Below are positions 1 through 7,970 of a DNA stretch of 64,000 nucleotides, piece after piece. Source of the DNA: Rahnella laticis (GTDB lineage Bacteria > Pseudomonadota > Gammaproteobacteria > Enterobacterales > Enterobacteriaceae); the NCBI RefSeq assembly GCF_015644585.1, contig NZ_JADOBI010000017.1, forward strand, positions 57,222 through 121,221, given 5' to 3'. The notes beneath the pieces are model-generated. The model saw nothing but the letters and a program-made list of their open reading frames with translations, searched no databases and had not been told where the DNA came from. Position 1 is the first letter of the stretch. Every line of letters begins with the position of its first letter. Made by a program: the position numbers and the translations under genes.

Positions 1-2
1 CG

Positions 3-725
3 ACAGGCGATGTGCTGATTGCCGCCGATGGCACGCATTCTGTGATCCGTCAGCACGTTCTGGGCTACGCCACCGAGCGCCGTTATGCCGGTTACGTTAA
101 CTGGAACGGGCTGGTGGAAATTGATGAAAGTATCGCGCCTGCCGATCAGTGGACGACGTTCGTCGGCGAAGGCAAACGCGTTTCGCTGATGCCGGTAAGC
201 GACAACCGTTTCTACTTTTTCTTTGACGTTCCGCTGCCCAAAGGCCTGCCGGAAGATCGCGCCACGGTGCGCGACGATTTACAGCGCTACTTTGCAGGCT
301 GGGCAGAACCGGTGCAGAAACTCATCAGCCTGATTAATCCTGACACCACCAACCGGATTGAAATCCACGATATCGAACCGTTTATGCAACTGGTGAAAGG
401 GCGGATTGCGCTGCTGGGCGACTCCGGCCACAGCACGACGCCAGATATCGGACAGGGCGGCTGCGCGGCAATGGAAGACGCCGTGGTGCTGGCCAATGTG
501 TTGCAAACCAACTCGTTAGGTATTGAAGACGCACTGCTGCGCTATCAGGAAAAGCGGGCGTATCGCGTGAAAGATCTGGTGCTGAAAGCACGTAAGCGCT
601 GCGACGTGACGCACGGTAAAGACATGGCGGTCACCGGCCAGTGGTATGAGGATCTAAAAACAGAAACCGGCGAACGTATTCTTTCCGGCATGTGCGAAAC
701 CATTCTGGGTGGCCCGCTGGAATGA
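3..725 (+). CDS. hpxO: FAD-dependent urate hydroxylase HpxO (5' truncated by window)
   Basis: This is the C-terminal two-thirds of a flavoprotein monooxygenase; the reading frame is already open at the window edge, so the start lies outside. The visible part begins in the D-G motif region (residues [11 protein letters not shown]) and contains the second FAD/ribityl-binding motif [20 protein letters not shown], followed by the AMEDAVVLA helix typical of class A aromatic hydroxylases. The closest family I recognise is HpxO, which oxidises urate to 5-hydroxyisourate in the cytosolic purine-degradation pathway of Klebsiella. No other hpx gene is visible downstream, so partners, if any, lie upstream of the window. 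The substrate assignment rests on motif resemblance; other FAD monooxygenases of the PHBH fold are possible. Confidence 0.75.
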   Translation, partial: TGDVLIAADGTHSVIRQHVLGYATERRYAGYVNWNGLVEIDESIAPADQWTTFVGEGKRVSLMPVSDNRFYFFFDVPLPKGLPEDRATVRDDLQRYFAGWAEPVQKLISLINPDTTNRIEIHDIEPFMQLVKGRIALLGDSGHSTTPDIGQGGCAAMEDAVVLANVLQTNSLGIEDALLRYQEKRAYRVKDLVLKARKRCDVTHGKDMAVTGQWYEDLKTETGERILSGMCETILGGPLE

Positions 726-733
726 CCTGACGC

Positions 734-755
734 CGGACGTTGTTGTCCGTTTTTT
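734..755 (+). terminator. Rho-independent terminator after hpxO
   Basis: A CGGAC/GTCCG stem with a six-base loop is followed by a run of six T. It begins nine bases after the hpxO stop codon and separates hpxO from the sigma-28 promoter just downstream. Confidence 0.8.
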
Positions 756-779
756 CAGAAACAGACTTTTACATATCCT

Positions 780-806
780 TAAAGTTTCCTGTGGTTTTGC
801 CGAAAA
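780..806 (+). promoter_or_regulatory. Sigma-28 (FliA) promoter
   Basis: The sequence TAAAGTTT, then exactly 11 bases, then GCCGAAAA matches the flagellar sigma-28 consensus (TAAAGTTT-N11-GCCGATAA) with one mismatch. It lies 61 bases before the ATG at 868 and after the hpxO terminator, so the next gene should be transcribed alone as a late flagellar (class 3) gene. Confidence 0.8.
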
Positions 807-867
807 TAGCATCAGAAGGATCAGGGTATCCTCTGGCGCTATGGCGCAAAACAAGGGAACTATCAGG

Positions 868-2439
868 ATGACAATCATTTCTGCGACAGGCAATCAGTCA
901 GCCACTACGCTGCTGGCCGCCACCAAAACCACGGCAACCGTGACCGCCGTTGCCAGCCAGCAAGCGGCGGCGACGCAATCGACTTCTGTTACGATCGGGC
1001 AGGCGACCAGCAGCACGCCGGTTTACGCCATCACCAAACCGGCGCTGGTGTGGGAAAATGCATCTGCCGATCTTATCTCGTCGAAGCTGGCGGGAAATTT
1101 CAGTTCTGCGGGCAATGCAGCGCGTTTTGCCGGGCTGGGTGCGGCGCTGCTGGAGCGCTTTACCACGGATGCGGGCAGTTATTCGCAATCTGTCTTAAAG
1201 CAGACGGCGGGTCCGGCTTCCTCCGTCAGCAGCGCGCAATCGCAACTTCATACCAAAGCGGATAACCAGATCACCCTGAGCGTAAAAACGGCCAGCGGTG
1301 CGCTGGTGGATATTACGCTGGGCAGCGATGCCGACGGTCTGGGCGTGCAGGTGAACGTCACCAAAGGCACGCTCAGTGATGCCGATCGCACGGCGCTGGC
1401 CGGCCTGGCCGACGGTTTTCAGAAAGCCATCGACGGGCTGACCGCGCAACCGCCAAAGCTTGATCTGAGCGGGTTAACAAAATTCGATACCTCAGTGCTG
1501 TCTTCCGTTGATTTGCATGCCACGCTGGGCACCAAAAACAACGTTCAGACACTGGATTTCCACGCCGACGCCAGCACGCGTTCGGTGAAATCTACCGGCG
1601 AGCTGGGCACGGTGGATATCAGCGTGGACATGAGTAAACGCGCGCTTCTCGGTACCGACTCACAGCAGAAACAGGCGCTGAATCAGTATCTGAAACAGTT
1701 CAGCAGTGCGGGAACGCGGGGCAATGCCGACTCTTCGCTGATGGACATGTTCAAAGACGCATTTACCGCGCTTAACAGCAATTACGGCGCGTCGGCGACT
1801 ACGTACAAAAGCAGCGGACCAGAACCGGTTCACTTCTCGCTGACCAAAACCGACAAAAACATGATGTCCGGGCTGGCCGATTTCACGGCGTCAGTCACGC
1901 AGACGCCAACGGATAAAACCAACCCGATGCGCCCTGACGAAGTGGATACTTTCTCTTATCAGGTTTCGCAGGCCAGTACGATCACCGGCGACAGCACGCA
2001 GAACCGCAATATCACGCAAAAGCAGCAGTCGCATCTGGTCGCGAGCTTCCACCAGTCACTAACGCCGGGGCTGAAGCTGAATCTGACCAGTGACCGGGAT
2101 TCGCAGAATTATCTCTACTATCAGATTGATGACAAAGCCGAAAGCACGACGTCGGTGCAGTACCACAAAGGGGCGCTGGTGAGCGCGTCTGTGGATCAGT
2201 CGGCCAGCACCTCAACGCATATTCAGAAGTATGTGAAAGGCTGGCTGGAATCCGACACAACGACGCCGGTGGAAACATCAAAAACCACGGATTTGCTCGG
2301 CAAGCTGCAATCCGCATGGCAAAACGATGCGCCGCGCATGTCGTTCCGGGATTATCTGGCGCATCAGTCTCTGCCGGATCTCAGCGGTCTGGTATTGCTG
2401 GAATCGGACCCGGTGCAGCTGAAAAATACGCCGGCCTGA
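868..2439 (+). CDS. Uncharacterised Ser/Thr-rich protein of the flagellar regulon
   Basis: I do not recognise this 523-residue protein. It has no signal peptide, no membrane segment and no cysteine. Residues 1-45 are low-complexity Ala/Thr/Ser/Gln, like the unstructured N-termini of flagellar type III export substrates. The middle (about 130-260) alternates short beta-like stretches with SGALVDITLGSDADGLGVQV. The region 280-420 is rich in Ser, Asp, Gln and Lys. The ATG at 868 was chosen because AGGGAAC lies upstream at usual distance; an in-frame ATG at 841 is possible. An open frame continues back to 709 but runs through the sigma-28 promoter. The promoter at 780-806 predicts co-expression with late flagellar and chemotaxis genes. 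Export through the flagellar apparatus is an inference only. Confidence 0.7.
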   Translation: MTIISATGNQSATTLLAATKTTATVTAVASQQAAATQSTSVTIGQATSSTPVYAITKPALVWENASADLISSKLAGNFSSAGNAARFAGLGAALLERFTTDAGSYSQSVLKQTAGPASSVSSAQSQLHTKADNQITLSVKTASGALVDITLGSDADGLGVQVNVTKGTLSDADRTALAGLADGFQKAIDGLTAQPPKLDLSGLTKFDTSVLSSVDLHATLGTKNNVQTLDFHADASTRSVKSTGELGTVDISVDMSKRALLGTDSQQKQALNQYLKQFSSAGTRGNADSSLMDMFKDAFTALNSNYGASATTYKSSGPEPVHFSLTKTDKNMMSGLADFTASVTQTPTDKTNPMRPDEVDTFSYQVSQASTITGDSTQNRNITQKQQSHLVASFHQSLTPGLKLNLTSDRDSQNYLYYQIDDKAESTTSVQYHKGALVSASVDQSASTSTHIQKYVKGWLESDTTTPVETSKTTDLLGKLQSAWQNDAPRMSFRDYLAHQSLPDLSGLVLLESDPVQLKNTPA

Positions 2440-2457
2440 ATCTGAGTCACTCAAAAT

Positions 2458-2479
2458 AACAGCCTCGCAGGAGGCTGTT
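2458..2479. terminator. Bidirectional terminator between convergent genes
   Basis: A nine-base perfect stem AACAGCCTC/GAGGCTGTT with loop GCAG lies between two convergent genes. On the minus strand it is followed by a T-rich stretch (TATTTTGAG), so it most clearly ends the 2491-2976 transcript; on the plus strand the T tract is weak. Confidence 0.65.
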
Positions 2480-2490
2480 ACGCTTTCTGC

Positions 2491-2976
2491 TTACATCTCA
2501 AATTTCGTTCCCTGCACGGTGATTTCTGCAAATTGCAGATGGTGCATGAACTCGCGCAAAATCAGCAACGTGGCCGCGAAATCATTGCCGTCCGGCAGCC
2601 CTTCAAAGTGCGCAGGACGTCCGTTAATCACCAGAGCCAGCCGGTCAAATGTCCGTTCGACGGCGTCGAGCGACAGCGTCATCACCTCGTTTTCTGCCAC
2701 ACCGGCAATGCGTGCCAGCGCGCGGATATCGTTGTCCGTGCTGAACAGCGCCGCGCCAGCGGGAATATCGTGCCGGATACGAATAATTTCATCTTCCACC
2801 ACCATAATGGCAGTTTCCATTTCGTCCGGCGTGGGCGGCGTGTGGCGGAAATAGCCCACAGACGTCAGCTGTGAGCCCAGCGTCAGCGGCAAAATCTTGT
2901 CTTCAGCCGCGGAATTTCTGACGACAATTTGCGTCTCTTCGTGGCCGATATGCAGTAATACAGCGGGTGTGGTCAT
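2491..2976 (-). CDS. Degenerate Ppx/GppA-like actin-fold protein
   Basis: This is a 161-residue soluble protein with a good ribosome site (GGGAG, seven bases before ATG). It is not a family I can name. Its layout resembles the second domain of Ppx/GppA exopolyphosphatases: an opening strand-turn-strand VLLHIGHEETQIVV where Ppx has its DIGGGS phosphate loop, then LPLTLGSQLTSVGYF, then PTPDEME. The end, AATLLILREFMHHLQFAEITVQ, resembles the Ppx ILLALLEALG-ITVSDGGLREG ending. The glycine-rich phosphate loop and acidic catalytic residues are not conserved, so catalysis is unlikely and a binding or regulatory role more plausible. It is convergent with the sigma-28 controlled gene at 868-2439. The relationship is by eye and needs profile confirmation. 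Confidence 0.55.
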   Translation of the reverse strand: MTTPAVLLHIGHEETQIVVRNSAAEDKILPLTLGSQLTSVGYFRHTPPTPDEMETAIMVVEDEIIRIRHDIPAGAALFSTDNDIRALARIAGVAENEVMTLSLDAVERTFDRLALVINGRPAHFEGLPDGNDFAATLLILREFMHHLQFAEITVQGTKFEM

Positions 2977-3106
2977 CGGTTTCTCCCAATCGATAGATTT
3001 CTAACATACTCCCGGCCAGCAGGATCAGGCAATCCTCAGGCAGTATTGGTCTATCTCCCTTTCACCCGCCGGTCTTAGCATGAAGACTCACAAACCGGAG
3101 GCATTC

Positions 3107-4528
3107 ATGAAACAGATTAATCAAATCTATATTAACGGCGAGTTCGTCACCCCGCACGGCACCGAAGTGATGGACCTGATCAACCCGGTGACTGAACAGG
3201 TCGCGGCGCAGGTTCGTCTGGCCGATGAAACTGATACCCGCCAGGCGATTGCTGCCGCAAAAGCGGCTTACGTTGATTTCTCACGGACCAGCAAAGCGCA
3301 GCGCATTCAGTATTTACAGCAACTGCACGATGCTGTGCTGGCGCGCGCAGACGCGCTGGAAGCGGTGATGAGCGCCGAATATGGCGGCTCGCTGGCGATG
3401 GTGCGCGGCACCGTAGCGCGGGCGTCCGGCGCATTTTTGCAGGCGATAAAGCTGCTCAGCGAGTATGAATTTGTCCGCCAGATTGGCAGGGCGAAAGTGG
3501 TGATGGAACCGCTGGGCGTCGTCGGGTTGATCACGCCGTGGAACGCCAACTACGGTTTCATCTGCAACAAAATGGCGACCGCGCTGGCGGCGGGCAGCAC
3601 CGTGGTGATCAAGCCCAGCGAGCTGAGCGCGGGCCAGACGCAGTTGCTGACAGAGTGCCTGCACGCCGCAGGTTTACCGGCGGGCGTATTTAATATTGTC
3701 ACCGGACGCGGCGACGTGGTAGGCGCAGAAATTACCCGTCACCCTGATATCGCGAAAATCTCCTTTACCGGTTCGACGGCGGTGGGCAAAGCGATTGCCC
3801 GTGGCGCGGTGGACACCCTGAAACGCGTGACGCTGGAACTCGGCGGCAAATCGCCTAACATTCTTCTGCCGGATGCTGATCTCGAAAAAGCCATTCCGCT
3901 GGCGCTGGCGGTTGGCACGATGAATAACGGCCAGGCATGCATCGCCGGTACCCGCTTGCTGGTGCCGGAAGAACGGCTGGAAGAAGTGAAAGCGCATCTG
4001 GTGCGCGCGGTGGCGAACGTCAAAGTGGGCGACCCGCAGCAGGCGGATACGCAAATCGGCCCGCTGGTGACGGCAAAACAGTATGACCGCGTGCAGAATT
4101 ATATCCGTCTCGGCGTTGAAGAAGGCGCGGAGCTGGTGTGCGGCGGCGAAGGGCGGCCGGACGGGTTGAGCCACGGTTATTTTGTGAAACCGACGGTGTT
4201 TGCGAACGTCACGCCGCAGATGACCATCGCCCGCGAAGAGATTTTCGGGCCGGTGATTTCGGTGCTGACCTACCGCAGCGTTGAGGAAGCGGTCAGCATG
4301 GCGAACGACACGGTTTATGGCTTGCAGGCTTATGTCAGCGGCGAAGATCGCCAGCAGGCGCGCAGCGTGGCGTCGCAAATTATCGCCGGGCGGGTGTTCG
4401 TCAACGGGATGTACGACGTGCCGGACGCGCCGTTTGGCGGCTTCAAACAGTCCGGTCTGGGCCGTGAATTTGGAACTTACGGGCTGGAAGCGTATCTTGA
4501 GCCGAAAACCCTGATCGACGATGAGTGA
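3107..4528 (+). CDS. NAD(P)-dependent aldehyde dehydrogenase
   Basis: This 473-residue protein is a full-length ALDH-superfamily enzyme that oxidises an aldehyde to its acid in the cytosol. Catalytic landmarks are all present: N146 in TPWNANYG, K169 in VVIKPSE, the FTGSTAVGK nucleotide loop near 220-228, the general base E244 in LELGGKSPN, and the nucleophile C278 in NNGQACIAG. The downstream EEIFGPV motif is also intact. The ATG at 3107 is preferred over the in-frame ATG at 3080 because GGAG sits at ideal spacing before it. The stop lies just upstream of the next gene's preferred ATG (4536), so the AraC-type regulator probably shares the transcript. The substrate cannot be told from sequence. 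Confidence 0.9.
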   Translation: MKQINQIYINGEFVTPHGTEVMDLINPVTEQVAAQVRLADETDTRQAIAAAKAAYVDFSRTSKAQRIQYLQQLHDAVLARADALEAVMSAEYGGSLAMVRGTVARASGAFLQAIKLLSEYEFVRQIGRAKVVMEPLGVVGLITPWNANYGFICNKMATALAAGSTVVIKPSELSAGQTQLLTECLHAAGLPAGVFNIVTGRGDVVGAEITRHPDIAKISFTGSTAVGKAIARGAVDTLKRVTLELGGKSPNILLPDADLEKAIPLALAVGTMNNGQACIAGTRLLVPEERLEEVKAHLVRAVANVKVGDPQQADTQIGPLVTAKQYDRVQNYIRLGVEEGAELVCGGEGRPDGLSHGYFVKPTVFANVTPQMTIAREEIFGPVISVLTYRSVEEAVSMANDTVYGLQAYVSGEDRQQARSVASQIIAGRVFVNGMYDVPDAPFGGFKQSGLGREFGTYGLEAYLEPKTLIDDE

Positions 4529-4535
4529 GGATGGT

Positions 4536-5441
4536 ATGACCCCCCTGACGTCCCTGAGTGCGCGCGTTTTGCGCGCCTTTTCAGCCCTGCCGCCGGATGA
4601 AAATTCCTGTCCGACGGCGCTGCCGTGGCTGTCATTTATCCGTTTCACGCATCCGACGGCGCTCAATAAAGGCATGCTTTCTCCGTCGATGTGCCTGATT
4701 TTACAGGGCCAGAAAAAAGTGCTGATCGGCGCGGAGGTGGTGGAATACGGTGCGGGCAGTTATCTGCTTTCGGCGATTGATATGCCGGTTTCCGGGCAGG
4801 TGACGCAGGCGACGGAAGAGACGCCGTATCTGGGGATCCGTATCGATCTGGATCTGAAAGAAATGGCCGATCTGATGATCGACATGCAGCTCGATCCGCT
4901 CCCGGCTGCGCGATCCGGCGGCGTCACGTATGTGGCAAAATCCGATGACTGTCTGGCAGACGCCTTTTTGCGTCTGGTCGCCATGCTGAATATTCCGCAG
5001 GATTTACAGGCGCTCGGGCAACTGGTGAAAAAAGAGATTTTCTACCGGCTGATCACCGCACCGGAAGGCGGCCATTTTTATCAGCATTTGCTGTCGTATT
5101 ATCAGGGGAAAGGCGTGAGCGAGGCGATTGTGTGGATCAAAGCCAATTTCGCGCACCCGCTGCGGATGGATGAACTGGCAAAAATTGTCGGAATGAGCGT
5201 CTCGAATCTGCATCACCGTTTCAAGGCGCTGACGGTCATGAGCCCGCTGCAATACCAGAAACAGATCCGTTTACTGGAAGCGCGCCGCCTGCTGCTGAGC
5301 GGCAATATCGACGCGGCGACCGCGGCATTTCGCGTGGGCTACGAAAGCCCGTCGCAGTTTAACCGGGAATACCGTCGCTCGTTTGGCGCGCCGCCGTTGC
5401 AGGATATCGGCCAGCTCAGACAGCAGGGTGTAACGCTGTAG
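4536..5441 (+). CDS. AraC-family transcriptional regulator
   Basis: This is a 301-residue regulator. The N-terminal ~190 residues match the AraC_N type sensor domain (CLILQGQKKVLIGAEVVEYGAGSYLLSAIDMPV). The C-terminal ~100 residues hold two helix-turn-helix units (MDELAKIVGMSVSNLHHRFKAL; AATAAFRVGYESPSQFNREY). The ATG at 4536 has GAGG six bases upstream; an ATG at 4521 would overlap the preceding aldehyde dehydrogenase by eight bases and is a poorer choice. The tight spacing to that dehydrogenase suggests it controls its expression in response to the aldehyde or a precursor. Its 3' end overlaps that of the convergent LysR gene by 26 bases. Confidence 0.88.
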   Translation: MTPLTSLSARVLRAFSALPPDENSCPTALPWLSFIRFTHPTALNKGMLSPSMCLILQGQKKVLIGAEVVEYGAGSYLLSAIDMPVSGQVTQATEETPYLGIRIDLDLKEMADLMIDMQLDPLPAARSGGVTYVAKSDDCLADAFLRLVAMLNIPQDLQALGQLVKKEIFYRLITAPEGGHFYQHLLSYYQGKGVSEAIVWIKANFAHPLRMDELAKIVGMSVSNLHHRFKALTVMSPLQYQKQIRLLEARRLLLSGNIDAATAAFRVGYESPSQFNREYRRSFGAPPLQDIGQLRQQGVTL

Positions 5442-6339
5442 TGTGCGGCGGGCTGCGCCGCGCAAACTCCTTCACCATCCAGTCAATAAACACCCGCACG
5501 CGGGGCGAAAGCTGACGGTTACGCGGATAAAGCAGCGCCACCGGCAACGCACCGACCGGGAAATCCGCCAGAATTTGCACCAGCGTGCCCTGCGCCAGAT
5601 CGTCGGTTAATCCGTAATGCGGTACCTGCATAATGCCCATTCCGCGCCGCGCCGCTTCCTTCATACTTTCCGCACCGTTGACCGACAAACTGGTCGGCAA
5701 CATCACTTCCCGCGCTTTCCCGTTCTGATGAAAAATCAGCGGCAACAGGCCGCCGGTCGCGCTTGAACGGTAGCCAATCATCCGGTGATTAACGAGATCG
5801 TCCGGCGTTTCCGGTATACCAAAACGCGCAAGATACGCCGGGCTGGCGCAGGTGATTTCCGACAGCGTTCCCAGCGGGCGCGCCACCATATCGCTGTCTT
5901 TCAGTTCGCCCGCGCGGATCACGCAGTCGATACCTTCACGAACCAGATCGACGAACCGGTCGCCTTCGCTCAGATAAAATTCGATCTCAGGATATTGCGC
6001 CAGAAAATCCGGCAGGCCGGGCAAAAGAAAATGCCGCGCCAGTGAACCGTGGACGTCCACCCGCAACAACCCTTTGGGCTGTGCACCGGCGAAATCCATC
6101 TCGGCATCTTCCACGTCGGCCAGAATGCGCAGACAGCGCTGATAATACGCCTCGCCGTCCAGCGTCGGGCTGACATGGCGGGTGGTGCGTTGCAGCAAAC
6201 GAACCTTCAGCCGCACTTCGAGTTGCTTAATGGCGTCGGTCACCGTCGAACGTTTCAGGTTCAGATCCTGCGCGGCCTGCGTAAAACTGCGCAGCTCTAC
6301 CACGCGGGTAAACAACCGCATACTGTCGAGTTTATCCAT
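5416..6339 (-). CDS. LysR-family transcriptional regulator
   Basis: This is a 307-residue LysR regulator. The winged helix-turn-helix occupies residues 1-60 (MRLFTRVVELRSFTQAAQDL, then KRSTVTDAIKQLEVRL), and the rest is the periplasmic-binding-protein-like effector domain, of the subgroup (CrgA-like) often paired with short-chain dehydrogenases. The ATG at 6339 fits the family start; an upstream frame extension to 6399 runs into the intergenic operator. It is divergent from the SDR gene at 6452, so it probably controls that gene and itself from the 112-base shared region. Confidence 0.88.
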   Translation of the reverse strand: MDKLDSMRLFTRVVELRSFTQAAQDLNLKRSTVTDAIKQLEVRLKVRLLQRTTRHVSPTLDGEAYYQRCLRILADVEDAEMDFAGAQPKGLLRVDVHGSLARHFLLPGLPDFLAQYPEIEFYLSEGDRFVDLVREGIDCVIRAGELKDSDMVARPLGTLSEITCASPAYLARFGIPETPDDLVNHRMIGYRSSATGGLLPLIFHQNGKAREVMLPTSLSVNGAESMKEAARRGMGIMQVPHYGLTDDLAQGTLVQILADFPVGALPVALLYPRNRQLSPRVRVFIDWMVKEFARRSPPHTTALHPAV

Positions 6340-6354
6340 GATTGTTCGCCTTTT

Positions 6355-6390
6355 CCGGATAGTGATAACGAATATCGGGTAATTATCCGG
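6355..6390. promoter_or_regulatory. Inverted repeat in LysR/SDR intergenic region
   Basis: Arms CCGGATA and TATCCGG are separated by 22 bases and lie 16 bases before the LysR start and about 60 before the SDR start. The position suits an operator for the LysR protein. The arms are perfect but the spacing is wider than the usual T-N11-A box, so this is tentative. Confidence 0.35.
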
Positions 6391-6451
6391 CAGCGTCAAT
6401 CCACTACTCTTTATCTGTCACCATACTTCAACAGACCCTGAGGAAAACATC

Positions 6452-7207
6452 ATGACTTCTCCGACTCAAAATCCGACCCAAAATAAAGTCGCGCTGGTCA
6501 CCGGCGCATCACGCGGTATCGGCGCGGCCATCGCGGAGCGCCTGGCGCTGGACGGTTTCACGGTTATCGTGAACTATTCACGCGGAGAGGCGCAAGCCGA
6601 CGCGGTGGTGAGTAAAATTGAACAGGCAGGTGGAAAGGCCATCGCCGCGCAGGCCGATGTCAGTGATGGCGCCGCGGTCAGCCGTATGTTTGCAAGCGCA
6701 CAGCAGGCCTTTGGCGGTGTGGATGTGCTGGTGAATAACGCCGGGATCATGACGCTTTCCTCTATCGCCGACACCGACGATGCGGCGTTCGACCGCCTGA
6801 TCGACATCAACCTGAAAGGCACGTTTAATACCCTGCGTGAAGCGGCAAAACACCTTAACAACGGCGGACGCATTATCAATTTCTCCTCCACCGTGGTGGG
6901 TTTGTATCAGCCAACCTACGGCGTTTACGCTGCGACCAAAGCCGCCGTCGAAGCGCTGAGCCGCGTACTGACCAAAGAAATGCGTGGCCGCCAGATCACC
7001 GTCAACACCGTCGCACCCGGCCCGACGGCGACGGATTTGTTCCTCAACGGTAAATCCGATCAGCTTATTGAAAATATCGCCAAATCCGCCCCTCTCGAAC
7101 GCCTCGGCCAGCCGGAAGACATCGCATCCGTCGTCTCCTTCCTCGCCGGCCCCGACGGCGCATGGGTCAACGGCCAGACGCTGAAAGTGAACGGGGGGAT
7201 TATTTAG
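6452..7207 (+). CDS. Short-chain dehydrogenase/reductase (SDR)
   Basis: This is a 251-residue classical SDR. The cofactor loop TGASRGIG is at residues 17-24, the NNAG motif at 95-98, the catalytic serine in INFSST near 146, and the Y159-x3-K163 pair in VYAATKAA. An NYSR motif after the second strand (residues 41-44) suggests a preference for NADPH, as in FabG-like enzymes, and the C-terminal KVNGGII is typical. It is cytosolic and reduces or oxidises an unidentified carbonyl/alcohol. The start follows GAGGAAAAC. It is divergent from a LysR gene that probably regulates it. Confidence 0.9.
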   Translation: MTSPTQNPTQNKVALVTGASRGIGAAIAERLALDGFTVIVNYSRGEAQADAVVSKIEQAGGKAIAAQADVSDGAAVSRMFASAQQAFGGVDVLVNNAGIMTLSSIADTDDAAFDRLIDINLKGTFNTLREAAKHLNNGGRIINFSSTVVGLYQPTYGVYAATKAAVEALSRVLTKEMRGRQITVNTVAPGPTATDLFLNGKSDQLIENIAKSAPLERLGQPEDIASVVSFLAGPDGAWVNGQTLKVNGGII

Positions 7208-7250
7208 AGAGGCGGCTTTAAAGGCAGCACTAAAACCGGAAGGCCGCTCG

Positions 7251-7287
7251 CAAAAGTCTGCATGGGGAATACACCCGCAGACTTTTG
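7251..7287. terminator. Inverted repeat after SDR gene (probable terminator)
   Basis: Eleven-base perfect arms CAAAAGTCTGC/GCAGACTTTTG with a 15-base loop lie 43 bases after the SDR stop. The downstream arm ends in TTTT, so it could end transcription in either direction. It also insulates the mazEF promoter just downstream. Confidence 0.55.
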
Positions 7288-7288
7288 G

Positions 7289-7311
7289 ATGTATACTCTT
7301 TGTAGATACAT
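7289..7311 (+). promoter_or_regulatory. mazEF promoter with overlapping palindrome
   Basis: A TATACT -10 element (7292-7297) sits inside an inverted repeat ATGTAT-N11-ATACAT. A palindrome over the -10, 18 bases before the antitoxin ATG, is the usual layout for autorepression by an antitoxin or antitoxin-toxin complex. No convincing -35 was seen. Confidence 0.5.
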
Positions 7312-7328
7312 GCGGCGAGGTAAGAAAC

Positions 7329-7577
7329 ATGCGAACTCAGGCAACATTACAGAAATGGGGTAACAGCATTGCGTTGCGCCTTTCAGGAAATTTGAAGTCA
7401 ATTCCACAATTTGAGGAAGGCGATGTCGTTGACATCGAGGTTTCTGAAGAAGGGCTGCAAATTCGAAAAGCTAAAGGTAAAAAGCTAACTGAAGCCGAGC
7501 TTATATCAGGATTGGATGCTTATACTGCGCACGCTGATGAGATGGTGCAGCCTATAAGCAAGGAGCTTGGTTACTAA
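7329..7577 (+). CDS. mazE: MazE-type antitoxin
   Basis: This is an 82-residue protein with an N-terminal swapped-hairpin AbrB/MazE DNA-binding domain (residues 3-47: QATLQKWGNSIALRLS, then FEEGDVVDIEVSEEGLQIRK) and an acidic C-terminal tail that would wrap the toxin. It should neutralise the MazF endoribonuclease encoded next and repress the operon through the palindrome at 7289-7311. Its stop overlaps the toxin start (TAATG), which gives translational coupling. The family call is firm; assignment to MazE rather than a ChpS/PemI branch is by general resemblance. Confidence 0.85.
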   Translation: MRTQATLQKWGNSIALRLSGNLKSIPQFEEGDVVDIEVSEEGLQIRKAKGKKLTEAELISGLDAYTAHADEMVQPISKELGY

Positions 7578-7921
7578 TGTATATACCGAAACGTGGCGAT
7601 ATTTGTGAATTGGATTTTGCTTTGATTGAAGGGAAGCAACAGGGCAAATATCGCCCGGCGCTGATTTTGTCTCATGAAACTTACAATCAGGTCACCGGGC
7701 TGGTGATTTGCATGCCTGTCAGTACCAGTGTCAGAGGTGCGCCGACCGAGGTGCCGGTGAATAACCTGAGCTCGCCGTGCGTGGTGGCGACAACGCTTAT
7801 CCACACGATGGACTGGCGTCAGCGGCAGGCTAAATTCATCGCCGTTGCTGAAGACGGTGTCTTTAACGATGTACTTGCCCGAATTATCCCGCTGATTGGT
7901 GGCGAGAGTTTACTGGCCTGA
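7577..7921 (+). CDS. mazF: MazF/PemK-type endoribonuclease toxin
   Basis: This 114-residue protein belongs to the CcdB/PemK/MazF fold of sequence-specific mRNA-cleaving toxins. The opening KRGDICELDF strand, the YRPALIL motif carrying the conserved catalytic arginine (R26), and the PVSTSVRG segment with the conserved Ser/Thr (S49/T50) are all present, so it is probably active. The C-terminal LARIIPLIGG matches the family's last helix. It overlaps the mazE stop by one base. The cut site cannot be predicted. The module sits between housekeeping-type genes with no sign of a surrounding mobile element. Confidence 0.87.
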   Translation: MYIPKRGDICELDFALIEGKQQGKYRPALILSHETYNQVTGLVICMPVSTSVRGAPTEVPVNNLSSPCVVATTLIHTMDWRQRQAKFIAVAEDGVFNDVLARIIPLIGGESLLA

Positions 7922-7970
7922 AGGTTATCTTCCCGGCCAGTCATAAGGGGGGGAACTGTATTCTGAAACC

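Noticed and set aside
3674..4675. 333-residue open frame on the minus strand inside the aldehyde dehydrogenase gene
   Set aside because: It is the antisense of a well-supported gene, rich in His/Arg from GC-skewed codons, with no domain and no ribosome site.
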